A stretch of 10,838 nt of DNA from contig CAJOIG010000038.1 of NCBI GenBank assembly GCA_905234575.1, positions 1 through 10,838 of the forward strand, read 5' to 3'. Every line of letters starts with the position of its first letter. The stretch's first letter is position 1. The notes beneath the pieces are model-generated. The model worked only from the letters and a program-made list of their open reading frames with translations. It made no database searches and had not been told where the DNA came from. The stretch is from an uncultured Oscillospiraceae bacterium (GTDB lineage Bacteria; Bacillota; Clostridia; Oscillospirales; Oscillospiraceae). This document shows positions 1-6,920 of the stretch, in pieces. A program made the translations under genes and the position numbers.

Positions 1-411
1 TCCGCCCACGGCGACGTCATCGCGCCCGGCGACAGCATCGGCGAGAAATACCAGGCCGCCGGCTGGTGCGACGTCATCATCGCGGACGAGGCCCAGTTCT
101 TCACCCCCGCGCAGATCGACGAGCTGCGGGACATCGTGGACACCGCCGACATCCCCGTCATGTGCTTCGGCCTGCGGACGGATTTCCAGACGAAATTCTT
201 CCCCGGCGCCCGGCGGCTCATGGAGGTCGCGGACTCCATCACGGAGATCAAGACCATCTGCACCTGCGGGCGCAAGGCCATCGTGAACGCCCGCCTGGAC
301 GCCGACGGGAACATCGTCACCGAGGGCGAGCAGGTGCTCCTCGGCGGCAACGACCGCTACACCGCCATGTGCCACAAATGCTGGTCGGACCGCATCCGCC
401 GCCAAAAATAA
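1..411 (+). CDS. tdk: Thymidine kinase, C-terminal part (5' end outside window)
   Basis: Type II thymidine kinase, which phosphorylates thymidine with ATP in the dTTP salvage pathway in the cytoplasm. The frame is open from base 1 and gives 136 residues, against roughly 190-200 for the full family, so the N-terminal P-loop lies outside the window. Visible signatures are the Walker-B-like DEAQFF at visible residues 30-35, the nucleoside-site stretch CFGLRTDF, and GEQVLLGGNDRY in the thymidine-binding lasso region. A C-x-C pair (87 and 89) and a C-x-x-C pair (124 and 127) match the cysteine-rich lid of the family; the ICTCGRKA form resembles the E. coli-type variant. An intrinsic terminator lies just downstream, so the gene ends its transcript independently of rnfC. 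Identification is secure; only the start is missing. Confidence 0.95.
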   Translation, partial: SAHGDVIAPGDSIGEKYQAAGWCDVIIADEAQFFTPAQIDELRDIVDTADIPVMCFGLRTDFQTKFFPGARRLMEVADSITEIKTICTCGRKAIVNARLDADGNIVTEGEQVLLGGNDRYTAMCHKCWSDRIRRQK

Positions 412-431
412 TCCGATCCCCACACCCTCCC

Positions 432-465
432 GCCGCCGGACGCTGCGTGTCCGGCGGCTTTTTTT
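432..465 (+). terminator. Intrinsic terminator after tdk
   Basis: A perfect 10-bp GC-rich stem (432-441 pairing with 449-458) closes a 7-nt loop and is followed directly by seven T residues (459-465). It sits 20 nt after the tdk stop and upstream of the rnf promoter, so it should insulate the two units. Confidence 0.93.
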
Positions 466-506
466 GCAACTATTTCCGCGCCTCTGTCACAAATTGGCGA
501 AAGGAG

Positions 507-537
507 TTGTAGACAAAACAAGGTCTGGTATGATAAT
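507..537 (+). promoter_or_regulatory. Probable sigma-A-type promoter for the rnf operon
   Basis: This AT-rich stretch in a GC-rich genome holds two overlapping readings. One is TAGACA (510-515), a 16-nt spacer, then GATAAT (532-537), each hexamer 5 of 6 to consensus. The other is TTGTAG (507-512), 16 nt, then an extended -10 TGG-TATGAT (526-534). Either would start transcription about 30 nt before the rnfC start. A short dyad TTGT-AG-ACAA (507-516) overlaps the -35 and could be an operator, but it does not match the Rex consensus. The promoter call is fairly sure from position; the exact hexamers are not. Confidence 0.65.
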
Positions 538-561
538 ATACTTTAGATAATAAATTAAAGC

Positions 562-570
562 AGAGGTGAT
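562..570 (+). promoter_or_regulatory. Shine-Dalgarno site that decides the rnfC start
   Basis: AGAGGTGAT is complementary to the 16S 3' end. It lies 4-12 nt before ATG 575 and overlaps the in-frame GTG 566 and ATG 569, which makes those two codons unlikely starts. Confidence 0.7.
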
Positions 571-574
571 GCTC

Positions 575-1948
575 ATGCTATTCAAACGGCATGGCGGCGT
601 GCATCCCAAGGACATGAAAGCACCCGCCAACGAAACGGCGATCTCCACGATCCCCCAGCCCCCCGAGGTGGTGATCCCCCTGTCCCAGCACATCGGCGCT
701 CCCTGTTCGCCGCTGGTGGCTGTGGGCGACGAGGTGAAGCTCGGCCAGAAGATCGGCGAGGCCAAGGCCCCGGTCTCCGCTCCGGTCCACGCCTCCGTCT
801 CCGGCAAGGTCGTCAAGATCGAGAAGCGGCTCAACAATCTCGGCAATATGGTGGACGCCGTCATCATCGAAAACGATTTCCGCGACACCCCGGCGGACAC
901 CGTCGTCCCCGCCTCCGAGGAGGATCTCGGCGATCCCGAGAAGCTCGCCCAGCTCATCCGTGAGGCCGGCATCGTCGGCATGGGCGGCGCGACGTTCCCC
1001 ACCGCCTTCAAGATCACGAGCGGCTGGGGCAAGGTCGACACCGTCATCATTAACGGCGCGGAGTGCGAGCCCTACATCACCTCCGACCACCGCACCATGC
1101 TGGAGCACCCCGAGGAGCTCCTCAAGGGCATCCAGCTCATCATGCGGGCCTGCAAGGTGGACAAGGCCTACTTCGGCATCGAGCTCAACAAGGCCTTCGC
1201 CATCGACCTGCTGAACTTCCACGGCGCGAAGGCCATGGGCATCGAGATCGTGCCGCTGAAGTGCCAGTACCCGCAGGGCGCGGAGAAAACCCTCATCCAG
1301 ACCATCACCGGGCGCGAGGTGCCTCCCGGCGGCCTGCCCGCGGCGGTCGGCTGCGCGGTGTTCAACACCTTCACCTCCTACAGCGTCTATCGCGCCGCCT
1401 ATGAGGGCATGCCCGCCATCGAGCGCGTCGTCACCGTTTCCGGCTCCGCCATCGCCGAGCCGAAGAACGTGCTCGTCCGCGTCGGCACCCCCATGCAGTG
1501 GGTGTTCGAGCAGACCGGCGGCTTCCAGAAGGAGCCCTTCAAGATCATCATGGGCGGACCGATGATGGGCCTCGCCCAGTACGACCTCTCCGTCCCCTGC
1601 GCCAAGGGCACGGCGGCCCTGCTCGCCTTCGCGGAGGACGAGGACCGCACAGTGGAAAACCCCACCTGCATCCGCTGCGGCCAGTGCCTCGGCGCCTGCC
1701 CGATGAACCTGCAGCCCATCTACATGTACATGTACGAGGAGAAGGGCGACATCGAGATGATGCAGAAGCTGAACCTCATGGACTGCGTGGAGTGCGGCGC
1801 CTGCACCTACATCTGCCCCGGCCGTCTGCACCTGACCCACGCCTTCAAGACCGGCAAGGCCAAGATCCAGGCCTACAACGCCGCCCTGAAGGCCAAGGAA
1901 GAGGCAGAAAAGGCCAAGGCCGAAGCCGAAAAGAAGGAGGAGAAGTAA
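575..1948 (+). CDS. rnfC: Rnf complex subunit RnfC (NADH-binding, two 4Fe-4S)
   Basis: Peripheral cytoplasmic subunit of the Rnf complex, the site where electrons from reduced ferredoxin are passed to NAD+. The 457 residues contain the N-terminal RnfC barrel region (starting LFKRHGGVHP), the glycine-rich nucleotide/FMN region GMGGATFPTAFK from residue 135 followed by NGAECEPYIT, an SLBB-type middle domain, and two ferredoxin motifs C-x2-C-x2-C-x3-CP beginning at Cys365 and Cys404. This equals the expected two 4Fe-4S clusters. The C-terminal 20 or so residues are Lys/Glu/Ala-rich and probably helical. ATG 575 is chosen because the SD overlaps the earlier GTG 566 and ATG 569. It is the first gene of the operon, and its stop is 1 nt from rnfD. 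Confidence 0.96.
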   Translation: MLFKRHGGVHPKDMKAPANETAISTIPQPPEVVIPLSQHIGAPCSPLVAVGDEVKLGQKIGEAKAPVSAPVHASVSGKVVKIEKRLNNLGNMVDAVIIENDFRDTPADTVVPASEEDLGDPEKLAQLIREAGIVGMGGATFPTAFKITSGWGKVDTVIINGAECEPYITSDHRTMLEHPEELLKGIQLIMRACKVDKAYFGIELNKAFAIDLLNFHGAKAMGIEIVPLKCQYPQGAEKTLIQTITGREVPPGGLPAAVGCAVFNTFTSYSVYRAAYEGMPAIERVVTVSGSAIAEPKNVLVRVGTPMQWVFEQTGGFQKEPFKIIMGGPMMGLAQYDLSVPCAKGTAALLAFAEDEDRTVENPTCIRCGQCLGACPMNLQPIYMYMYEEKGDIEMMQKLNLMDCVECGACTYICPGRLHLTHAFKTGKAKIQAYNAALKAKEEAEKAKAEAEKKEEK

Positions 1949-1949
1949 C

Positions 1950-2954
1950 ATGAACGAGCAGAAAACCCTCATCGTTTCCTCCTCCCCGCACATCCGCACC
2001 CCCCGGGACACCCGGGCCATCATGCTGGACGTGCTCATCGCCCTGGCCCCGGCGTTCATCGCCTCGATCGTCTTCTTCGGCTGGCGGCCGATCCTCGTGA
2101 CCGCGGTCTCCGTCGCGAGCTGCGTGCTCTTCGAGTTCGGCTACCGGAAGCTCATGAAGAAGCCCGACACCTACGGCGACCTCTCCGCCGCCGTCACCGG
2201 CGTGCTGCTGGCCTTCTGCCTGCCCCCGACGGCCCCCTGGTGGCTGCCCGTCATCGGCGCGCTCTTCGCCATCGTCATCGTGAAGCAGCTCTTCGGCGGC
2301 ATCGGCAAGAACTTCCTGAACCCCGCCCTCGCGGGCCGCGCGTTCCTGCTCGCGTCCTACGCCGTCCTCATGACGAGCTGGATGCCCACGAACTTCCAGC
2401 ATGTGGACGCCGCCACCTTCGCCACCCCCATGGCGAGCCTGCACCAGGGCGCCCTGGCTCCGGTGGGTCTCGGGGCGATGCTCCTCGGCAACGTCGGCGG
2501 CTCCATCGGTGAGATCAGCTCCGTCGCCCTGCTGCTCGGCGGCGCGTACCTCGTCTACCGCAAGGTCATCTCCCTGCGCATCCCGCTGAGCTTCATCGGC
2601 ACCGTCGCCGTCATCACCCTCATCTTTTCCCGGGGGAACGGCCACTTTGCCTGGATGCTGCAGAACATCTTCTCCGGCGGCCTGCTCCTCGGCGCCATCT
2701 TCATGGCCACCGACTACTGCACGAGCCCCGTCACCCCGAAGGGCCAGATCATCTTCGGCGTGGGCTGCGGCCTGCTGACCGTGCTCATCCGGTACTTCGG
2801 CTCCTATCCCGAGGGCGTGAGCTACGCCATCCTCATCATGAACCTCACGGTCTGGATGATCGACAAGAACACCGCCCCCCGCCGCTTCGGCACCGAGGCG
2901 AAAAAGCCCTTCGCGAAGCTCTTTGCGAAGAAGGAAAAGGAGGCGGCGAAATGA
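1950..2954 (+). CDS. rnfD: Rnf complex membrane subunit RnfD (flavinylated)
   Basis: Integral membrane subunit of Rnf, homologous to NqrB, carrying a covalent FMN and taking part in ion translocation. The 334 residues hold many hydrophobic helices, beginning with LDVLIALAPAFIASIVFFG and ending near the stretch SYAILIMNLTVWMI. The conserved start SSPHIRTPRDTRAIM is present. The likely flavin site is D153-A-A-T-F-A-T159, which fits the ApbE target pattern D-x-x-[ST]-x-A-T except that the usual glycine is Phe157; Thr159 would carry the FMN. The C-terminus is a Lys/Ala-rich cytoplasmic-type tail. SD AAGGAGG (1934-1940) lies inside the end of rnfC; the stop overlaps the rnfG start as ATGA. Family assignment is firm; the flavin site is inferred from the motif. 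Confidence 0.95.
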   Translation: MNEQKTLIVSSSPHIRTPRDTRAIMLDVLIALAPAFIASIVFFGWRPILVTAVSVASCVLFEFGYRKLMKKPDTYGDLSAAVTGVLLAFCLPPTAPWWLPVIGALFAIVIVKQLFGGIGKNFLNPALAGRAFLLASYAVLMTSWMPTNFQHVDAATFATPMASLHQGALAPVGLGAMLLGNVGGSIGEISSVALLLGGAYLVYRKVISLRIPLSFIGTVAVITLIFSRGNGHFAWMLQNIFSGGLLLGAIFMATDYCTSPVTPKGQIIFGVGCGLLTVLIRYFGSYPEGVSYAILIMNLTVWMIDKNTAPRRFGTEAKKPFAKLFAKKEKEAAK

Positions 2955-3607
2955 GCAAGACCATGGAGACCTTCAAGCCCGGCCTGATGCTTCTGCTGGT
3001 GGCCGCCGTCGCCGCGCTGGTCCTCGGCCTCGTGAACCTCTTCACCGCCGGGCGCATCGCCGCCATCGCGGAGGAGACCATGAACGCCGCCATGCAGGCC
3101 GTCCTGCCCGCGGCCTCCTACACCGACACCGGCTTTGAGAGCGACGGCGAGATCGACGCCATCTACGCCTCCGCGAACGGCGGCTGGGTGGTGCAGGTCA
3201 CGGAGTCCGGCTCCCAGGGCCTCGTCACCATGATGGTGGGCGTGAGCCCCGACTATGCCTGCACCGGCATCTCCATCACGGAGTCGAGCGAGACCGCCGG
3301 CCTCGGCGCCATCGCGGGCCAGCCGAGTGAAAAGGGCGAGGCCTTCCGCGCCCAGTTCGTCGGCCAGAGCGGCACCGTCGCCGTCACCAAGGAGGGCGGG
3401 TCCATCGACGCCATCTCCGGCGCGACCATCACCTCGAAGGCCGTCTGCCGGGGCGTCACCGCGGCCCTGGCCGCCTGCCGGAGCCTCGGCGGCGGAGCGT
3501 CCGTCCCCACCGTCACGGTCCTCGGCGGCTCCGACGGCCCCGGGGAGACCGCAGTGACCCAGCCCGCCAGCACCGGTCCCGCCAGCGCGGAGCCGTCCAT
3601 GGGTTAA
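2951..3607 (+). CDS. rnfG: Rnf complex subunit RnfG (FMN-binding)
   Basis: Single-span subunit homologous to NqrC, with a soluble FMN-binding domain on the outer face of the membrane. One helix covers residues 10-32. The FMN_bind domain includes ITESSETAGLGA and ends in the flavinylation motif D153-A-I-S-G-A-T159, an exact match to D-x-x-[ST]-G-A-T; Thr159 should receive FMN from an ApbE-type transferase, which is not in this window. Residues 180-218 form a Gly/Pro/Ser/Thr-rich tail beyond the usual end of the domain. The start overlaps the rnfD stop by 4 nt (ATGA), with SD AAGGAGG at 2937-2943, indicating translational coupling. Confidence 0.95.
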   Translation: MSKTMETFKPGLMLLLVAAVAALVLGLVNLFTAGRIAAIAEETMNAAMQAVLPAASYTDTGFESDGEIDAIYASANGGWVVQVTESGSQGLVTMMVGVSPDYACTGISITESSETAGLGAIAGQPSEKGEAFRAQFVGQSGTVAVTKEGGSIDAISGATITSKAVCRGVTAALAACRSLGGGASVPTVTVLGGSDGPGETAVTQPASTGPASAEPSMG

Positions 3608-3620
3608 GGAGGTATCGAGT

Positions 3621-4301
3621 ATGAACCGCAATAAACAGTTCTTCGAGGGCGTCATCTCGAACAACCCCGTCCTCGTCCAGCAGATCGGCCTGTGCGCCAC
3701 GATGGCGATCTCCACGACGCTCTTCAACGGCCTCGGCATGGGCCTTTCCGTCCTCATCATCCTCACCTGCTGCAACGTCGTCGTCGCGGCGATCCGCAAG
3801 ATCATCCCCGAGCAGGTCCGCCTCGCGATCTTCGTCGTGGTCATCGCGGGCTTCGTCACCATCGTCGACCTTCTGCTGCAGGCGTTCATCCCCGCGCTGT
3901 CCTCGGCCCTGGGCGTGTTCATCCCGCTCATCGTCGTCAACTGCATCATCATCGGCCGCGCGGAGGCCTTCAGCTCCAAGAACTCCGTCAAGGACTCCTT
4001 CTTTGACGGCGTGTTCCAGGGCGTGGGCTACACCCTGGTCCTCATCTGCATGTGCCTGTTCCGCGAGCTGCTCGGCTCCGGCACCATCGGCGGCGGCCTC
4101 CTGAACGGAGCCAAGAGCTTCATCACCCTCGACGGCACCGGCGCGGGCCTGCGCATCTTCCCCGAGACCTACGCCGCGGGCGCGCTGGTCCTGCCCTTCG
4201 GCGGCTTCCTGACGCTGGGCCTTCTCATGGCTCTCCTGCAGCACATCCTCTCGAAGAGCGCCGCCAAAAAGGCCGCGAAAGAAAAGGAGGAGACAACCTG
4301 A
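3621..4301 (+). CDS. rnfE: Rnf complex membrane subunit RnfE
   Basis: Integral membrane subunit homologous to NqrD. It forms a pseudo-symmetric pair with RnfA that carries electrons across the membrane and helps ion pumping. The 226 residues contain about six hydrophobic helices. Cys25 in QIGLCATMA and Cys108 in VVNCIIIG are the two conserved half-membrane cysteines which, with the matching pair in RnfA, bind the intramembrane iron-sulfur centre described for Rnf/Nqr. The C-terminus is a Lys/Ala/Glu-rich tail. The SD AAGGAGG (3606-3612) overlaps the rnfG stop codon. The stop shares one base with the rnfA start (TGATG). Confidence 0.95.
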   Translation: MNRNKQFFEGVISNNPVLVQQIGLCATMAISTTLFNGLGMGLSVLIILTCCNVVVAAIRKIIPEQVRLAIFVVVIAGFVTIVDLLLQAFIPALSSALGVFIPLIVVNCIIIGRAEAFSSKNSVKDSFFDGVFQGVGYTLVLICMCLFRELLGSGTIGGGLLNGAKSFITLDGTGAGLRIFPETYAAGALVLPFGGFLTLGLLMALLQHILSKSAAKKAAKEKEETT

Positions 4302-4885
4302 TGCTTGCTTCGATCGTATCCATCTCCCTGGGAGCGATTCTCGTCAACAACTTCATCTTCTCCCAGTTTTTGGGCCTGTGCCCCTTCCTCGGCGTCTCGA
4401 ACAAAATGAGCACCGCCACCGGCATGAGCGTGGCCGTCATCTTCGTCATGACCATGGCCTCCGCCATCTGCTGGGTCATCAACACCTACCTCCTCATCCC
4501 CCTGGGCTTGAAGTTCATGCAGACCGTGGCGTACATCCTCGTCATCGCCGTGCTGGTGCAGTTCGTGGAGATGTTCCTCAAGAAGTCCATCCCCTCGCTG
4601 TACTCCGCCATGGGCATCTTCCTGCCCCTCATCACCACGAACTGCGCCGTCCTCGGCGTGGTGCTGCTGAACACCCAGAACAACTACAACTTCCTGGAGA
4701 GCGTCGTCTACGGCTTCACCGGCGGCGTGGGCTTCACCCTCGCCATCGTGCTGTTCGCGAGCGTCCGGGAGCGCCTGGAGTTCGCCGACTACCCGAAGGC
4801 GTTCGAGGGCTTCGCGATCTGCCTCGTGGCGGCGGCCCTGTTCGCGCTGGCGTTCATGGGCTTCTCCGGCATGAAGATCCTGTAA
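4301..4885 (+). CDS. rnfA: Rnf complex membrane subunit RnfA
   Basis: Integral membrane subunit homologous to NqrE and partner of RnfE. The 194 residues (about the normal length) start MLASIVSISLGAILVNNFIF and contain about six helices. Cys27 in FLGLCPFLG and Cys115 in TTNCAVLG correspond to the intramembrane cluster ligands. The sequence NNFIFSQFLGLCPFLGVS is highly characteristic of RnfA. I chose ATG 4301, which overlaps the rnfE stop (TGATG) and has SD AAGGAGG (4284-4290) ten nt upstream. The frame is open further 5', but that part lies inside rnfE and lacks family similarity. Confidence 0.95.
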   Translation: MLASIVSISLGAILVNNFIFSQFLGLCPFLGVSNKMSTATGMSVAVIFVMTMASAICWVINTYLLIPLGLKFMQTVAYILVIAVLVQFVEMFLKKSIPSLYSAMGIFLPLITTNCAVLGVVLLNTQNNYNFLESVVYGFTGGVGFTLAIVLFASVRERLEFADYPKAFEGFAICLVAAALFALAFMGFSGMKIL

Positions 4886-4901
4886 GGAGGACGAACGAGA
4901 A

Positions 4902-5696
4902 ATGACTGTACTATGGGCCATCATCATCCTTGGCGCGCTGGGTCTTCTCTTCGGAATCCTGCTCGCCATCGCCGGTAAGGTGTTCGCCGTGGAGGTGGAC
5001 CCCAAGGAGCAGGCCGTCCTGGCCGCCTGCGCCGGCGCGAACTGCGGCGCGTGCGGCTATCCCGGCTGCGCGGGCTACGCCGCCGCCGTCGCCCGGGGCG
5101 AGGCGCCCACCAACGCCTGCGTGCCCGGCGGCGCGGACTCCGCCGCGAAGATCGCGGAGATCATGGGCGTCGAGGCCGGCGAGGGCGAGAAATACGTCGC
5201 CTTCGTCCGCTGCTCCGGCATCTGCGGCCACACCAAGGAAAAGTTCGACTACGAGGGGCTGGACTCCTGCATCGGGGCCACACGCCTCGGCGGCGGCTCC
5301 GGCGCGAACATCTGCGCCGCGGGCTGCATGGGCTTCGGAGACTGCGTCCGCGCCTGCCCCTTCGACGCCATGCACATCGTGGACGGCATCGCCCGGGTGG
5401 ACCGCTCCAAGTGCGTCGGCTGCATGAAGTGCGCCGAGGCCTGCCCGAAGAACCTCATCACGAAGGTCCCCGCGTCCTCCACCGACGTCGTGGCCTGCAA
5501 CTCCCACGACAAGGGCCCCGCCGTCATGAAGTACTGCGACTTCGGCTGCATCGCCTGCCAGAAGTGCAAGCGCGAGTGCCCGGCGGACGCCATCACCGTG
5601 GACAACTTTCTCGCCGTCATCGACCAGTCGAAATGCGTGCACTGCGGACACTGCGCCGAGATCTGCCCGCGGCACTGCATCTCCGACGTCGGCTGA
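4902..5696 (+). CDS. rnfB: Rnf complex ferredoxin-type subunit RnfB
   Basis: Membrane-anchored polyferredoxin subunit and probable entry point for electrons from reduced ferredoxin. It has one N-terminal helix (residues 3-25), then the 4Fe-4S motif of the family with Cys43, Cys48, Cys51 and Cys56 (CAGANCGACGYPGC). Four ferredoxin-type sets follow: Cys138/142/148/152, 171/174/177/181, 216/219/222/226 (Cys212 just before) and 245/248/251/255. Counted by motif this gives about five 4Fe-4S clusters. The 264 residues exceed proteobacterial RnfB (about 190) and fit the longer clostridial form. Cys201 and Cys260 are outside these sets. SD AAGGAGG (4884-4890) overlaps the rnfA stop, 11 nt before the ATG. 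It is the last gene of the operon, followed by a terminator. Confidence 0.96.
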   Translation: MTVLWAIIILGALGLLFGILLAIAGKVFAVEVDPKEQAVLAACAGANCGACGYPGCAGYAAAVARGEAPTNACVPGGADSAAKIAEIMGVEAGEGEKYVAFVRCSGICGHTKEKFDYEGLDSCIGATRLGGGSGANICAAGCMGFGDCVRACPFDAMHIVDGIARVDRSKCVGCMKCAEACPKNLITKVPASSTDVVACNSHDKGPAVMKYCDFGCIACQKCKRECPADAITVDNFLAVIDQSKCVHCGHCAEICPRHCISDVG

Positions 5697-5712
5697 GCAT
5701 CACAAACTATAC

Positions 5713-5751
5713 AAAGAGCCAAAGGCCCCGGCCCTTGGCTCTTTTGTTTTT
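5713..5751 (+). terminator. Intrinsic terminator of the rnf operon
   Basis: A 10-bp stem (5713-5722 with 5735-5744), continued after one A-C mismatch by GGC/GCC pairs, is followed by a T-rich stretch with five T residues at 5747-5751. It starts 17 nt after the rnfB stop. The A-rich 5' side also makes it plausible in reverse, but no minus-strand gene needs it. Confidence 0.9.
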
Positions 5752-5765
5752 CGTTGCTTTTCCCA

Positions 5766-5795
5766 TTGACGCATTCTTGTCAAAAGTGCGATAAT
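5766..5795 (+). promoter_or_regulatory. Probable promoter for pfk-pheA
   Basis: TTGACG (5766-5771), an 18-nt spacer and GATAAT (5790-5795) form a good sigma-A-type promoter; each hexamer is 5 of 6 to consensus. It lies between the rnf terminator and the pfk ribosome-binding site, so the leader is only about 30 nt. The same GATAAT hexamer occurs upstream of rnfC. Confidence 0.75.
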
Positions 5796-5818
5796 GGTGT
5801 AAATACAAACCATTCCCC

Positions 5819-5825
5819 AGGAGGG
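5819..5825 (+). promoter_or_regulatory. Shine-Dalgarno site setting the pfk start
   Basis: AGGAGGG ends 6 nt before ATG 5832. The in-frame ATG at 5754 lies upstream of the promoter -35 and has no SD, so 5832 is the start. Confidence 0.85.
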
Positions 5826-5831
5826 TTTCCC

Positions 5832-6917
5832 ATGAAGCGAATGACCCGCGTCGCCCTGGTGACCAGCGGCGGCGACTGCCAGGGCCTGAACGCCGCCATG
5901 CGCGGCATCGGCAAGGCCCTGTTCCAGCGCCTCGACAATGTGGAGATCTACGGCATGTACGACGGCTACCGCGGTCTCATCGAGGGCGACTACAAATTCA
6001 TGGAGCCGCGGGATTTCTCCGGCATCCTCACCACCGGCGGCACCATCCTCGGCACCTCCCGCCAGAACTACGTCCCGGGCAAGGACATCGTGGACGACGA
6101 AGGCAACAGCGTCATCCCCGACATGCTGCACACCTACAACCGCCTGAACCTGGACTGCCTCGTCATCCTGGGCGGCAACGGGACCCAGAAGTCCGCGAAG
6201 CTCATCGCGGACGCCGGCATGAACGTCATCACCCTGCCCAAGACCATCGACAACGACATCTACGGCACCGACGCCACCTTCGGCTTCCAGAGCGCCGTGG
6301 ACATCGCCACCCAGGTCATCGACTACATCCACTCCACCGCCAGCGCCCACAGCCGCATCTTCGTCGTGGAGCTCATGGGCCGGGACGCCGGCTGGCTGAC
6401 GCTGAACGCCGGAATCTCGAGCGGCGCGGACGTCATCCTCATCCCCGAGATCCCCTACGACCTCGAGAAGGTCGCCGCCGTCATCGAGGCCCGCAAGCGC
6501 TCCGGCCGGACGTTCTCCATCGTCGCCTGCGCGGAGGGCGCCGTCTCCGTCCACGAGGCCCAGCTCGACGAGGAGACCAAGCGCCGCAAGCGCGAGGAAT
6601 CGAAGCACCCCACCGTCTCCTACGCCATCGCCGCGGAGCTCGAGCGCCTCACCGGGCAGGAGACCCGCGTCACCGTCCCGGGGCACTACCAGCGCGGCGG
6701 CCCGCCCTGCCCCTACGACCGCCTGCTCGCCACCCGCTTCGGCGCGGCGGCGGCGGAGCTCATCGTCCAGCGGCAGTACGGGCGCATGGTGGCGATCCAG
6801 AACGACGAGATCACGTCCATTCCCCTGGATGTCGCCGCGAGCCGGACGAAATTCCTGCCCCCGGACCACCCCATGATCCAAATGGCCCGGGACATCGGCA
6901 TCTCCCTGGGGGACTGA
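5832..6917 (+). CDS. pfk: 6-phosphofructokinase, mixed-substrate (group III-like) type
   Basis: Phosphorylates fructose 6-phosphate to fructose 1,6-bisphosphate, the committing step of glycolysis. The 361 residues start with the glycine-rich loop TSGGDCQGLNAAMRG and contain the catalytic TIDND at 138-142, the substrate-binding MGRDAGWLTL, and a GHYQRGG motif near residue 282. The donor-site residues are mixed. G-G-N-G at 114-117 keeps the Gly (E. coli 104) typical of ATP enzymes but has Asn for the usual Asp103, while Lys137 in PKTIDND (E. coli Gly124) is typical of PPi enzymes. Streptomyces-type enzymes with Gly and Lys at these sites use ATP, so ATP is the likelier donor but unproven. pheA follows after one codon, so the two are probably co-transcribed. 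Confidence 0.93.
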   Translation: MKRMTRVALVTSGGDCQGLNAAMRGIGKALFQRLDNVEIYGMYDGYRGLIEGDYKFMEPRDFSGILTTGGTILGTSRQNYVPGKDIVDDEGNSVIPDMLHTYNRLNLDCLVILGGNGTQKSAKLIADAGMNVITLPKTIDNDIYGTDATFGFQSAVDIATQVIDYIHSTASAHSRIFVVELMGRDAGWLTLNAGISSGADVILIPEIPYDLEKVAAVIEARKRSGRTFSIVACAEGAVSVHEAQLDEETKRRKREESKHPTVSYAIAAELERLTGQETRVTVPGHYQRGGPPCPYDRLLATRFGAAAAELIVQRQYGRMVAIQNDEITSIPLDVAASRTKFLPPDHPMIQMARDIGISLGD

Positions 6918-6920
6918 GCC

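Noticed and set aside
507..537. Rex redox-repressor operator upstream of rnfC
   Set aside because: I looked for a TTGTGAA-n4-TTCACAA type palindrome and found only the short TTGT-AG-ACAA dyad, which does not fit.
541..560. CTTTA...TAAAG pairing in the rnfC leader as a regulatory hairpin or riboswitch
   Set aside because: Only five A/T-rich pairs around a 10-nt loop, too weak to support; the leader is too short for a riboswitch.
566..574. Earlier rnfC starts (GTG 566 and ATG 569)
   Set aside because: These codons lie within the SD sequence itself, leaving no room for ribosome binding; ATG 575 has normal spacing.
578..2059. Long minus-strand open frame opposite rnfC
   Set aside because: Its composition is repetitive Leu/Gly/Asp/His and it is fully explained as the complement of rnfC codons.
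4052..4300. 5' extension of rnfA into rnfE
   Set aside because: The extension is arginine/histidine-rich shadow sequence. The standard RnfA N-terminus begins at 4301 with a good SD.
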